DNA from: RUG100 sp050953425
Lineage (GTDB): Bacteria > Bacillota > Clostridia > Peptostreptococcales > Anaerovoracaceae
DNA length: 64,000 bases
NCBI GenBank assembly: GCA_050953425.1
Contig: JBMNMQ010000007.1
Coordinates: forward strand, 372,001-436,000
Direction of reading: 5' to 3'
Shown in pieces: positions 40,368 to 49,322 of the stretch (position 1 is its first letter; each line of letters begins with the position of its first letter). The notes beneath the pieces were generated by a model. The model saw only the letters and a program-made list of their open reading frames with translations. It searched no databases and was not told the origin of the DNA. The position numbers and the translations under genes are program-made.

Positions 40368-40433
40368 TGAAACCTCCTCCATCGTCCCCGGGAAACTGCC
40401 ACTACCATAATATGCCCGTCGCAATGCGTCAAG

Positions 40434-40798
40434 CCTATGCAGGTTTAAACTCCATTTATGAAAGACTAAACGCTGTTGAACGCCTCCCTAATAGAATTCA
40501 AAATTTCCATTTGCGAAAAATAGAGAAAATGTATAATAATGGTTGCTCTTATGTAATATTTACGTTAAAATACATGTTGAAATGTGATCCCTCAAACGAT
40601 AAACAATTTGACTTCTTGATGCTGAGGGCTGAACTTCACCCTGCGGCGGCAGTGCGGAGCCTGCATTTTCTTGTATGCAAAAAGAAGCCTGATGACGGTC
40701 TGCGGAAGGGGAAGCTTCTCTGCAAAAGCAGCATTGCGGCACGCACAGGCGCATACATTTTGACCGTCAAACAGATATTATTATAAGTGAGGCAGCGA
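40434..40798. other. AT-richer intergenic region upstream of the surface protein gene
   Basis: About 360 nt of lower GC than the surroundings. TATAAT at 40532 with TTGCGA 15 nt before it is a possible, poorly spaced promoter for the downstream gene. A 150-codon open frame (40334-40786) crosses the transposase remnant on the other strand and resembles no protein, so it is not called. Confidence 0.5.
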
Positions 40799-43700
40799 AT
40801 GATCGAACAACCTGACAGCAGCCCGCGATTTTTGCGGCTGCACGTTCAACGGAAAACCTGGTTCAAGGGCCTTACGGCCCTCAGCGCTATCATTGTCTTT
40901 GCGGTCACGTATGCATTGATCCTGCCGGCTATGGCGCTGGATCAGAACGAGGCGGCACGGAAAACCGAGGAGGCAGCCCGGCAGAAATGCATTGACCGGC
41001 ATGCCGTCGAGCTTGTCCGACAGTGCAGCGATTCCCGCGCCGCGGGCGCGGCCGCGGCAAAGATACGGCTGCCGCTGACGGCGAATACAGCGACGAAAAA
41101 AACAAAGGCGGCTATTTCAAAGACGGCACACGCCGGCACGCTCACCGCTTCCTGCGGCTTCTGCACGGTGCGCGTGCACTACACGGCCGCGGCCAAAATC
41201 CCGCGCGGTGCGACGCTGAAAGTCCGTGCGCTGAAGACGGGCAGCAGCCGGTATCGTCATTATTACCGGGCTTCGAAACAGGCGCTCAAAACCGATCGCG
41301 CCCTTTCTCAGGCCCGCTTTTTCGATATCAGCATATACAGCCGCGGAGGCAGAAAAATCGAACCGAAGGCGTCGGTGCAGACGGAGATCCGCTACGGCAG
41401 TGCGCTGAAGATCGGAACGTCACAGAAACTGCAGGTTGTTCACTTTGCCCGCAAAAACGGCCGGGAAAAACCGGAAGTGCTGACGGCCAGAACCACGGCT
41501 GCGCAGCGCGGCGGGAAAAAGCAGGTCTCTGCCGTCAGTTTCCGGCAGAGCAGCTTTTCCGTAGTCGGAACCGCGGTCGAACCGCTGTCGAAGGGATGGC
41601 CGTCGGATACGGATCAGGGCTACGTGATGGTCGTGACCGGCGACGGGCAGAATTATTACGCCGTCGATCAGAACGGCGGTCTGACGCCGGTCTCGGTTCG
41701 CAATCCGGGAACGGCAGAGCAGCAGGTGGTATTCGACCGTGAGGGAAACAAGGTCGACACACTCAAGGAATTGAAAAGAAACTACTACTGGTTCCTTTCA
41801 CAATATACCGGAGAACAGAACCAGCATGCGGGAGAGTACCAGATCGGCAACCTGCCGTGCACGAAATATATCCAGGCCTATAATGGCGACGCGCTGACAT
41901 CGAACACCAGCTGGTACATGTACCGAAGCGGCAGCGGTCAGATCTACCATCACGCTTACAGCAATCGGTATTATCTCGGAATTGATACCGCTGCGATGAA
42001 GATCCGGCGCGGCACGGTAACCGGAGATACCGCGGCGGATCCGTCGATTTCCGACGATGCGTGCAGCGTTTATTTTGTCCATGACTTCACCAATCCGGAC
42101 GATCCGGACGAGGAGAAGATCGATGACGATACCATCGATCTCGGCGCGCCGCAGACCGATAAAAAGCTGACGCCGCACAATGCGACGGCGGAAAATCCGG
42201 AGGGCGACGGGACCTATGATCTGACGCTGAGCGTGACCGGAAAGACCCGATCACTCAGCGAATCCGGCAAGGCGGACATCACGATCATCTACGATAATTC
42301 TTACAGCATGGTCGAACACAAGGACGGAAACGGGAATACACGTCTTGATATTGCCCGGGACGCGATCAACTGCATGGCGGAAACCCTGCTGAAAAGCAAC
42401 GACGAGGATCATCCGGATGCCGTGCGTCTGTCGCTCGTGACGTTCGGCAATATCGCCGAAAAAAAGACGTTTGGTACGGATGCGGCGGATAGTACGAAAA
42501 GTCTTGAAGAGTTTCAGACCGCAGTGAACAGCGTCACGGAGGATTCCATCGAAGACAAATTCGATGAGCTTGATAAGAACGTGAACGGCGTGGCGACGAA
42601 CTGGGAGGACGCGCTGGAAAAAGCCTACAGCGTCGAGACGCGTGACAACGCCAAGCACTATGTGATCTTTGTCTCGGACGGCAATCCGACCGTCCGGAAT
42701 TCGGCAGGATATTACTACAACGGATTCGGTGATGTCGATGACAGCCCGTATCATCCGACATATGCCTATCATTATACCGGAACGCTGAGCCTCCCGATTT
42801 ACGGTACCGGCAGCGATAGCCTCCCGATCGAGGTACACTGGAAAAACGGTAACCGTACCGGCTACACCACTGTCAGCAGTGCGACCAATATAAATCGATG
42901 CTACTGGGAATCCCGGGACAACGCGCGGGCCCTCGTGCGTTCGGGAACCAGTTTCTACAGCATCAGCGCCTTCGGCAATATCGGCAACATGCGGAATCTG
43001 CTGAACTATGCCTACAACGGTTCGGACAGCGTCAGCACCGGGACACCGGACGGACATTACTATGCGGCAGCCGATCAGACCAGTCTCAATGATGCATTCA
43101 AGAACATCACCAATCAGATCATGGTCGACTATATGTACAGCGATGTCCACGTCTCGGATGAGATTACCGGCTGCACCATGCTCGACGCCAAGACGGACGA
43201 TGTCTCGCTGAACGAATCGAATTTCACGTATTACAAGTACGGCGGGGAAAAAGATGCGAATGGGAATCCGAAATATGGAACCGCAGAGAATCCGACAGAG
43301 CTGACCGAGCAGGATCTGAAGGGCGCCGGCCTCGGGACCGCGCAGTACAAGGACGGCAAGGTCGTCTGGGATCTTCTCGGACCGCGCCAAACGAACAGCG
43401 ACGGCAAACTGCAGTGGGAGGAAGCGAAGCTGGAGAACGGCGTTACCTATGTGGTCAAGTTCCGCGTCTGGCCGGGACAGGATGCCTATGACACATTGAT
43501 GAAGATCAAGAACGCCGAGAACCCGGACGATGCCTATGATAAGCTCGATTCGTCCGTTAAAAGCCAGATCTACAAGGACGAACAGGGGGTCTACCGCCTG
43601 CGAACCAACGGGAAGGCGCAGGTCAGCTATGACACGGTCAAGCAGACGCTGGTCAAGCCGGATGACGGCACGAGCGGGGTCAGGCTCGTCGACGATAACG

Positions 43701-44653
43701 AAACGGTTGATCTGAAAAATCCGGAAGGCATGAAGCTGACGGTGCCGAAGATCCTCGTGAAGAAAGAATGGGTCGACGGCAATGCGTCGGACGTCCGCCC
43801 GGACAAGCTGCTTTTTGACATTTATCAGGACGGCACAATGATGGGGACGGTCGAACTGAATAAGGAGCACGGTTGGAAGCAGGAGGTCTATGTCTCCACC
43901 GGCCTTTGGGTGAGCAGCCCTGCGAGCGAAAACCAGAGTGTGAACAACGGAAATGTGCTGGACAAAGGGCACACCTATACTGTAAAGGAACGAAAAGCGG
44001 ACGGCACGACCGTGAAAGTCGATTATCAGTTTACGGGCGGGAAGATCCATCCGTATCTGAAGGATTCGCCGAGTGAGTTCTATTACTGCGGATCGGGGAA
44101 CCAGGCTGTCCTGACCGGGACCAACACCGTCGAGACGACGATCTGGATCCTGAAAAAATCCGCGGATGGCAGACAGACTTTAAAGGGCGCGGAGTTTGCG
44201 CTGTTCAGCGACGCGGAATGCAAAGAGCCCGTCAAGGGAAGCGACGGCAGTCCGATCGTCGTCACGACAGACGGTCAGGGCGCCGCGAAAATCGGCACGC
44301 TGGCCGTGGACAAAGATTATTATCTGAAGGAGACGAAAGCGCCGGCGGGTTACATCGGACTCGGCGATCCGATCCGGATCTATATCGACAAGACCGGGAA
44401 GATCACGTATTTCCTGCCGGAGGGAAGCCCGGGCAGCGGAGAGATCGATAACAGCACGGGCGGCAATGGCACCGGAGTGCAGGTGCTGGAGTGCAAGAAT
44501 GTCGTGGTCCTGGAGGTTCGGAACCCGGCCGGCGGCGAGCTGCCGGATGCCGGCGGCAGCGGCACGCTGCCCTGGATCCTGGGAGGCCTGCTGCTGACCG
44601 GTGCGGCGTTCGCCGCCGATCGCCTGCGGCGCAGGCGGCGTGCCGAAGGATAG
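40799..44653 (+). CDS. Large sortase-anchored surface protein with VWA and Cna_B/SpaA-type domains
   Basis: 1284 residues. An N-terminal export signal (WFKGLTALSAIIVFAVTYAL, ending PAMALD) is followed by a basic region. A VWA domain spans about 485-775 with MIDAS motif DNSYS and FVSDGNP. A Cna_B-like domain (about 980-1100) begins KILVKKEWVDGNA. A SpaA-like isopeptide domain (about 1115-1205) has LKGAEFALFSDAEC and YYLKETKAPAGY. The end is a sorting signal: ELPDAGGSGT, a hydrophobic helix and RLRRRRR. The motif is LPDAG rather than LPxTG. This resembles a pilus tip or backbone adhesin. The ATG at 40799 follows TGAGG; a GTG at 40787 is less likely. No sortase or other pilin is nearby. Confidence 0.88.
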   Translation: MIEQPDSSPRFLRLHVQRKTWFKGLTALSAIIVFAVTYALILPAMALDQNEAARKTEEAARQKCIDRHAVELVRQCSDSRAAGAAAAKIRLPLTANTATKKTKAAISKTAHAGTLTASCGFCTVRVHYTAAAKIPRGATLKVRALKTGSSRYRHYYRASKQALKTDRALSQARFFDISIYSRGGRKIEPKASVQTEIRYGSALKIGTSQKLQVVHFARKNGREKPEVLTARTTAAQRGGKKQVSAVSFRQSSFSVVGTAVEPLSKGWPSDTDQGYVMVVTGDGQNYYAVDQNGGLTPVSVRNPGTAEQQVVFDREGNKVDTLKELKRNYYWFLSQYTGEQNQHAGEYQIGNLPCTKYIQAYNGDALTSNTSWYMYRSGSGQIYHHAYSNRYYLGIDTAAMKIRRGTVTGDTAADPSISDDACSVYFVHDFTNPDDPDEEKIDDDTIDLGAPQTDKKLTPHNATAENPEGDGTYDLTLSVTGKTRSLSESGKADITIIYDNSYSMVEHKDGNGNTRLDIARDAINCMAETLLKSNDEDHPDAVRLSLVTFGNIAEKKTFGTDAADSTKSLEEFQTAVNSVTEDSIEDKFDELDKNVNGVATNWEDALEKAYSVETRDNAKHYVIFVSDGNPTVRNSAGYYYNGFGDVDDSPYHPTYAYHYTGTLSLPIYGTGSDSLPIEVHWKNGNRTGYTTVSSATNINRCYWESRDNARALVRSGTSFYSISAFGNIGNMRNLLNYAYNGSDSVSTGTPDGHYYAAADQTSLNDAFKNITNQIMVDYMYSDVHVSDEITGCTMLDAKTDDVSLNESNFTYYKYGGEKDANGNPKYGTAENPTELTEQDLKGAGLGTAQYKDGKVVWDLLGPRQTNSDGKLQWEEAKLENGVTYVVKFRVWPGQDAYDTLMKIKNAENPDDAYDKLDSSVKSQIYKDEQGVYRLRTNGKAQVSYDTVKQTLVKPDDGTSGVRLVDDNETVDLKNPEGMKLTVPKILVKKEWVDGNASDVRPDKLLFDIYQDGTMMGTVELNKEHGWKQEVYVSTGLWVSSPASENQSVNNGNVLDKGHTYTVKERKADGTTVKVDYQFTGGKIHPYLKDSPSEFYYCGSGNQAVLTGTNTVETTIWILKKSADGRQTLKGAEFALFSDAECKEPVKGSDGSPIVVTTDGQGAAKIGTLAVDKDYYLKETKAPAGYIGLGDPIRIYIDKTGKITYFLPEGSPGSGEIDNSTGGNGTGVQVLECKNVVVLEVRNPAGGELPDAGGSGTLPWILGGLLLTGAAFAADRLRRRRRAEG

Positions 44654-44798
44654 CGAAAAGCCGCCGGCCGCTTTCTGCGGCGCAGAGAGGGTCGCTGTGC
44701 GGACCGGCCGGACGGCGGAGTTCGATTGCCGCAGAGCCGCGTCGCTGTGACGGCGTCGATCGGCCGCCGGCGGCTGCCGGCTGTTTCGGCAGCGGCGA

Positions 44799-46700
44799 TC
44801 AGGTGTAGTAGGGGAGATAGAAAGAGAAGCAGGCGCCGCCTTCGGGCAGGTTGGCGGCGGAAATCTGTCCGGAATGCTGCTGGATGATCTGCTGCGAGAT
44901 ATAGAGCCCCAGCCCCGCATTTTTTCGCCCGGTGTCGGTGCTGCGCCCTTCCCTGCCGGTGCCGCCGCTGCTTTCGGCAGCGCCGCTGTCCCCGGCATCG
45001 CCGGCGCTGCTGCCGACCGGCCCTGCATTGCCGCGGCCGCAGTTTTCTCGTTCTTCCTTGCTGTACTCGCTGCTTTCCTGCTCGGCGCCGCGGCGGCTGC
45101 GGCCGCGGAAACCGCGCTCAAAGAGATGCGGGAGATCTTCGCTGCGAATCCCGTCTCCCTGGTCGCTGACGCGGACGGCGATCATGCCGGCCGGCAGCGT
45201 ATCATCGACCGTATCGGGCAGCGGTGCGTCATCGGCCGTCGGCTCGGTGCGGCAGGTGATCGCAATCGTTTTCCCCTCCGGCGTGTGGCGGATGGCATTG
45301 TTGATCAGATTGGAGAGAACCTGGATGATGCGGCGGCGGTCGATGATGGTGGTGAGGTCGGGCGGCAGCGACAGTTCTGCAGAAAACGCATGCCGGGACT
45401 GCTCCACCTGATATTTGCACTGCTCGATCGCATTGCGGAAATAATCGGCGGCCTGCGTTTCATAAAAACGATATTCCAGTTCCTGTGAATTGAAATCGGT
45501 GACCTGCCGCAGATCGTCGAGCAGGCTGTTCAGCAGCACGGCCTTGGCGTCGATCATCGAAAGATATGTCCTGAACGACGAGGTCGGTACAATACCGTCG
45601 ATCATGCTCCGCGCATAGCCGCGGATCAGGGTGACCGGAGTGCGAATTTCGTGGGTAATGTTTTCGATGAAGGCCTGTTTGGCGGCCTCGGTGTCGCGGA
45701 CCTTTTCGGCTGCCAGCTGCTGCTGTGTAATATCCCGCAGAATGCCCTCGACGGCGGAAACATCGCCCGTATCATCGAAAATCGGCGTGTAGTGCATTTC
45801 CGCCCATTGTACGGTCTGACCGCGGCGCACCAGCGACAGTACGGCGCGGCCGGCCTGCTGGATCGGGCGCGAGAAGAGCGTGAGCGCTTCTTTGTATTTC
45901 TCCGTGGTTTCCAGATGATCGAAAAAACTCTCCGGCTGCCGGTACAGCTGCTCGGCCGTGACGCCGATCACGCGGTTGACGGCGGGGCTGACATATTTGA
46001 AATCGCGCGTCTTATAGTCGTAGAGAAACATGCAGTCGGAGGAATGCTCGACCAGGAGCCGAAAGCGTGACGCCTGCCGATTGTCGAGAAAGTGCACTTT
46101 CTTGAAGTGGATGATCAGCAGCAGGAGCATGACAACCGTGATCAGGCCGACGTCGATATAGTAGGCGGCGATGGCCAGATGCAGGTTGGAAAGCGTGAAG
46201 CCGAAATGGTTGAGGAAGAATGCCCAGAGGATGATCAGGAAGCTGGCGATGATTTTTTCCGGCAGATTCTGTGTCCAGGAGTAGGAGATGAACATGCATC
46301 CGGAACTGATCAGCAGCGAAGCGGTGAGGATGATGACGGGAACGACCACGACGGAATAAACCGCCGGAGACGGAATGGATATGAGGATCAGGACGGCTGA
46401 CAGAGCGAGCAGCAGCAGTGCGGGACGGGAGACCCGCCGCTGAAAGAAACGCCTCGTGCCGGCAAAGAAGAGCCAGGCGCAGGCCAGCGCAAATCCCAGC
46501 CGCTCCGCGGCATAGTACTGCTGCGGTTCGGCGGCATTGAGATTGAAAAAGTCGAAGATGCTCATGACCGAGCAGACCAGCCAGCAGATGCCCCAGTAGC
46601 GCATGTACAGGATTCCGCTCTGACGGGACAGGAAGAGAAAAAGAATCCCGAGAATGCAAGTTGTTGCCGTCGAATACAGCATCGAATAGGCATACATCAT
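44799..46700 (-). CDS. Membrane sensor histidine kinase with 7TM, PAS and HATPase domains
   Basis: 633 residues. About seven hydrophobic helices (1-215), a PAS domain (about 222-340, LVEHSSDCMFLYDYKTRDFK), the HisKA H-box ENITHEIRTPVTLIRGYARS and the ATPase with N-box LSNLINNAIRHTPEG, SDQGDGI and GLGLYIS. Between the F-box (HLFERGF) and the last G-box is an unusual insertion of about 60 Ser/Gly/Glu-rich residues in the ATP lid. It is divergent from the MFS gene upstream. The only response regulator in the window is 5.4 kb away on the same strand, so the two probably form a split pair. Confidence 0.9.
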   Translation of the reverse strand: MMYAYSMLYSTATTCILGILFLFLSRQSGILYMRYWGICWLVCSVMSIFDFFNLNAAEPQQYYAAERLGFALACAWLFFAGTRRFFQRRVSRPALLLLALSAVLILISIPSPAVYSVVVVPVIILTASLLISSGCMFISYSWTQNLPEKIIASFLIILWAFFLNHFGFTLSNLHLAIAAYYIDVGLITVVMLLLLIIHFKKVHFLDNRQASRFRLLVEHSSDCMFLYDYKTRDFKYVSPAVNRVIGVTAEQLYRQPESFFDHLETTEKYKEALTLFSRPIQQAGRAVLSLVRRGQTVQWAEMHYTPIFDDTGDVSAVEGILRDITQQQLAAEKVRDTEAAKQAFIENITHEIRTPVTLIRGYARSMIDGIVPTSSFRTYLSMIDAKAVLLNSLLDDLRQVTDFNSQELEYRFYETQAADYFRNAIEQCKYQVEQSRHAFSAELSLPPDLTTIIDRRRIIQVLSNLINNAIRHTPEGKTIAITCRTEPTADDAPLPDTVDDTLPAGMIAVRVSDQGDGIRSEDLPHLFERGFRGRSRRGAEQESSEYSKEERENCGRGNAGPVGSSAGDAGDSGAAESSGGTGREGRSTDTGRKNAGLGLYISQQIIQQHSGQISAANLPEGGACFSFYLPYYT

Positions 46701-46732
46701 CCGTTTACCTCACTGCTCCCGTCTATCGGTGA

Positions 46733-46770
46733 TTGTTCGGAGCTTTCTTTCATGATAAAATACTTTTATC
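46733..46770 (+). promoter_or_regulatory. Promoter and dyad before the first MFS gene
   Basis: TTGTTC, 17-nt spacer, TAAAAT (46733-46761). The -10 box lies inside a perfect inverted repeat GATAAAA-TAC-TTTTATC (46754-46770), a candidate operator in the divergent region between kinase and transporter. Confidence 0.55.
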
Positions 46771-46864
46771 GAATTGTAAACATGTCCCGCCGGCGGGAGA
46801 TCGTCAGAATCCTGCCGGCCGCGGCGGACGGCAGCTGCATCTTTGCAGCGGGACGGGGAGTGAA

Positions 46865-48154
46865 ATGCCTGCAGGAGAGGACAAGCGCAGATTTACGCGG
46901 TATAAATGGGTCACGCTGCTGACTTTCTCGCTGATGTACAATTTCGCGTATGTCGGCCGTTTCAATATCGTTGACCATCTGTCTGATTTCAGTGATGCGG
47001 TGACCGTCGGCAGCACGCAGCAGGATTTGATCTATTTCTGCCTCTTTCTGTCGTACGGAATCGGCAGCTTCTGCAACGGCATGCTCTGCCGCCGTCTCGG
47101 CGGCAAGCGGCTCGTCATTCTCGGCGCTTCGATTTCGATCTTTGCCAATATGTTTACAGTCCTGGCGGTCAACTGGGAAACGGTCTTTGTTCTTCAGATT
47201 GTCAACGGATACTTTCAGTCGATGATCTGGGTCGGCGGCATTGCGATCCTGGCCGACTGGTGGGAGCCGCGGGAATGCGGCATCGGTGTCGGCATTGCCA
47301 ATTTCTTTTCCGGGCTGTCCCATGTTACGGCTTTTCTGCTGCCGCAGATCATCCTCCTGGTGATGTCGCGGCTCAGCTGGCAGAGCGAAATCGTTCTGCC
47401 GATGTACGTCTGGGGACTGTTTCTGATCCTGTTTATTATGTTTTCCGCAGAGTCTCCGCAGCAGTGCGGCCTGCCGCCCTATGCGCTGTCTGCGCGCGAG
47501 TCCGTGTACGAACGGCGTCTGCAGCGCTCGGCCGATCGGCCGGGCGGTGTCTTCGGCTTTTTGTGCCGCCATCGAAAGCTGATGGTCTGGTGCCTGATCG
47601 CCTTGATGTCGAGCATGTGCCGGTACGGTCTGCTGAGCTGGATCCCCTCGTATTTTCAGGGGAGGGGCGAGCAGGTGATCATCAGCGAGACATTTTCCAA
47701 TCTGATGTTTCCGCTGGGGATGGCGATGGGAACACTGTTTATCACCTGGCTGACCGGAACGCGTTTTCGGCACAACATCGGTCTGATGATTGTCTGGACA
47801 GCCGCCCTGTGCGGATCACTGGTTATTGTGGTGCCGATGGTCGGCATATCGCGTGCCGTTCTGATGAGCATTTTCTTTTCCGGCTTTTTCCTTTACGGCA
47901 TCAACGGCATCCTCTGGCTCTATGCGATTCGCGCCGGCGCTCGCCATTACGCCGGCTGGGCGGCCGGACTCCTGAACGGCTTTGCCTATCTCGGCGCGGC
48001 GCTGGAATTTTATATTACACCGATGATGATCCGCCGCACCGGCAGTGTGCTGTCGGTCTTCTACCTGATTGAACTGCTGTGCATCGGCATGATCCTCTGC
48101 GGCATCATGGTGAGCCGGAAGGATACGGTGGTTGAGCCGGAAGCCCGCGGCTAG
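46865..48154 (+). CDS. MFS transporter of the organophosphate:phosphate antiporter type (first copy)
   Basis: 429 residues, about 12 membrane helices. It has GlpT/UhpT-like features: YVGRFNI in helix 1, YFQSMIWVGGIAILADWW in helix 4-5, and RYGLLSWIPSYFQ and FPLGMAMGTLFITWL in the second half. The same segments recur in the MFS gene at 49323, so the two are paralogues. Likely substrate is a phosphonate or phosphate ester, judging by neighbours. Because it lies next to a sensor kinase it could alternatively be a UhpC-like receptor. The start at 46865 follows GGGGAG; an in-frame ATG at 46733 coincides with the promoter. Confidence 0.85.
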   Translation: MPAGEDKRRFTRYKWVTLLTFSLMYNFAYVGRFNIVDHLSDFSDAVTVGSTQQDLIYFCLFLSYGIGSFCNGMLCRRLGGKRLVILGASISIFANMFTVLAVNWETVFVLQIVNGYFQSMIWVGGIAILADWWEPRECGIGVGIANFFSGLSHVTAFLLPQIILLVMSRLSWQSEIVLPMYVWGLFLILFIMFSAESPQQCGLPPYALSARESVYERRLQRSADRPGGVFGFLCRHRKLMVWCLIALMSSMCRYGLLSWIPSYFQGRGEQVIISETFSNLMFPLGMAMGTLFITWLTGTRFRHNIGLMIVWTAALCGSLVIVVPMVGISRAVLMSIFFSGFFLYGINGILWLYAIRAGARHYAGWAAGLLNGFAYLGAALEFYITPMMIRRTGSVLSVFYLIELLCIGMILCGIMVSRKDTVVEPEARG

Positions 48155-48175
48155 GAAGCCCGTCGGCAGCGGGTT

Positions 48176-48257
48176 CTTTAACAGATCTTTAAGAAGTTTT
48201 TGAGAAATCTGAAAATTATCTTGCCGGAACATTTAGGTTCCTCTTTTATAGTGTAAT
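48176..48257 (+). promoter_or_regulatory. Pho-box-like 11-bp direct repeats and -10 box before phnX
   Basis: Seven-base half-sites recur every 11 nt: CTTTAAC (48176), CTTTAAG (48187), TTTTGAG (48198), CTGAAAA (48209) and weakly CTTGCCG (48220), separated by 4-nt AT-rich gaps (AGAT, AAGT, AAAT, TTAT). This is the geometry of E. coli PhoB boxes (7+4 nt). A -10 (TATAGT at 48247 or TGTAAT at 48252) follows without a good -35, as expected for an activator-dependent promoter. Confidence 0.65.
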
Positions 48258-48328
48258 CATCAAAGCAGACATCACGTCCGCGGTCTCGAAAAGATCGCAG
48301 ATCATGAAACCTGTAAAGGAGGAGCACT

Positions 48329-49174
48329 ATGTATAACAGACACTACACCGGAAAAATCGAACTGGCCGTTCTCGATACCGCGGGAACTTTCTGTGACGGA
48401 CCGCAGGATCTGCGTGATCGCTGGCCGCTCGACGATCTGCGCGGATGCAAAGCGCCGGTTGTACCGTTCTATGAGGCACTGAAGCAGTTCGGTGTCGAGT
48501 GCAGCTGGGCGACGATCCGCAAACCGATGGGCGCCTTCAAGCCGACCCATCTGCGCATGCTGATGAACGATCCCGATGTTAAAAAGCAGTGGGAAGAAAA
48601 GCATGGCGGCCCCTGGACGGAAGAAGATTACGATAAAGTGCTGGCTGCGTTCCGCCCGCTGATGTCCAAGTACATCGTCGATGAGGATCTGGCCAAACCC
48701 GTGCCCGGTGCACCGGAATGCATCGACAAACTGCATGCTGCCGGCATTCTCGTCGGCTGCGACACCGGCTATTTTGCCGATGACTCGGTGGCATTGAACG
48801 ACCTGCTGGAAAAGAAATTCGGCATGCATTTCGACGCCGTGACGAATTCCGAGAAGGTACCTGGCCGTCCGTCCCCGTTCATGGTGTATGACTGCATGCA
48901 GCAGGCCTACGAACAGACCAAGAAGGTCTTCCCCTGCGAGGCGGTTGTCAAGATCGACGATACGGCGGCCGGCATGAAGTGCGGCAACAACGCCGGTGCC
49001 TGGACCATCGGACTCTATGTCTCCGGATCCAATACCTATGACGAACTGGCGGCATCCAAACCTGACTTCCTGGTTCCCGATGTATCGTATGTGCCGGATA
49101 TCATCTTCGAGCAGATCGAACCGAGACTGCGGCGGGGTGAGAGACCGGGACAGGGCATCATCGAAACCATCTGA
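48329..49174 (+). CDS. phnX: Phosphonoacetaldehyde hydrolase-like HAD enzyme
   Basis: 281 residues, HAD superfamily. The nucleophile loop VLDTAGTFCDG (Asp16) keeps the PhnX pattern DxAGT, in which Ala replaces the usual second Asp. KPMGAFKPTH contains Lys71 in the position of the Schiff-base lysine (MGLLK in Bacillus PhnX). CDTGYFADD and KIDDTAAGMKCGNNAGAWTIG supply the phosphate-binding and metal motifs. PhnX cleaves phosphonoacetaldehyde to acetaldehyde and phosphate. The cap domain is divergent, so a related phosphonate aldehyde is possible. AAAGGAGGAGC precedes the ATG. First gene of the phnX-MFS-phnW unit. Confidence 0.82.
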   Translation: MYNRHYTGKIELAVLDTAGTFCDGPQDLRDRWPLDDLRGCKAPVVPFYEALKQFGVECSWATIRKPMGAFKPTHLRMLMNDPDVKKQWEEKHGGPWTEEDYDKVLAAFRPLMSKYIVDEDLAKPVPGAPECIDKLHAAGILVGCDTGYFADDSVALNDLLEKKFGMHFDAVTNSEKVPGRPSPFMVYDCMQQAYEQTKKVFPCEAVVKIDDTAAGMKCGNNAGAWTIGLYVSGSNTYDELAASKPDFLVPDVSYVPDIIFEQIEPRLRRGERPGQGIIETI

Positions 49175-49277
49175 CCAGCCTCGTCATCAGCAATTGTCTA
49201 AACCTGATCAGCGTGCCTGGCTGTTCTGCCCGGGCATCGCCCCGGACAGGGAGACATGGAGGAAGGACGACAGTTGG

Positions 49278-49311
49278 TGCCGGGTCGCCATGCCGCGGCC
49301 CGGCATCTTTT
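49278..49311 (+). terminator. Hairpin with T tract between phnX and the second MFS gene
   Basis: TGCCGGG pairs with CCCGGCA over a 14-nt loop, followed by TCTTTT, right before the Shine-Dalgarno sequence of the next gene. It could be a partial terminator or an RNA-stabilising hairpin that sets the expression ratio. Confidence 0.55.
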
Positions 49312-49322
49312 AGAAAGGAGGG

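Noticed and set aside
40334..40786. Possible 150-residue gene upstream of the surface protein
   Set aside because: It starts opposite the transposase remnant, lacks a ribosome binding site and resembles no protein.
44874..45488. Open frame of 204 codons on the plus strand
   Set aside because: It is the complement of the histidine kinase ATPase domain; the Ala-rich translation only mirrors GC-rich codons. Several frames of this kind oppose most genes in the window, including one of 1146 codons opposite pyc.
48329..49174. A general HAD phosphatase rather than PhnX
   Set aside because: The DxAGT nucleophile loop and the MGAFK lysine are specific to the phosphonatase branch, and phnW is next to it.
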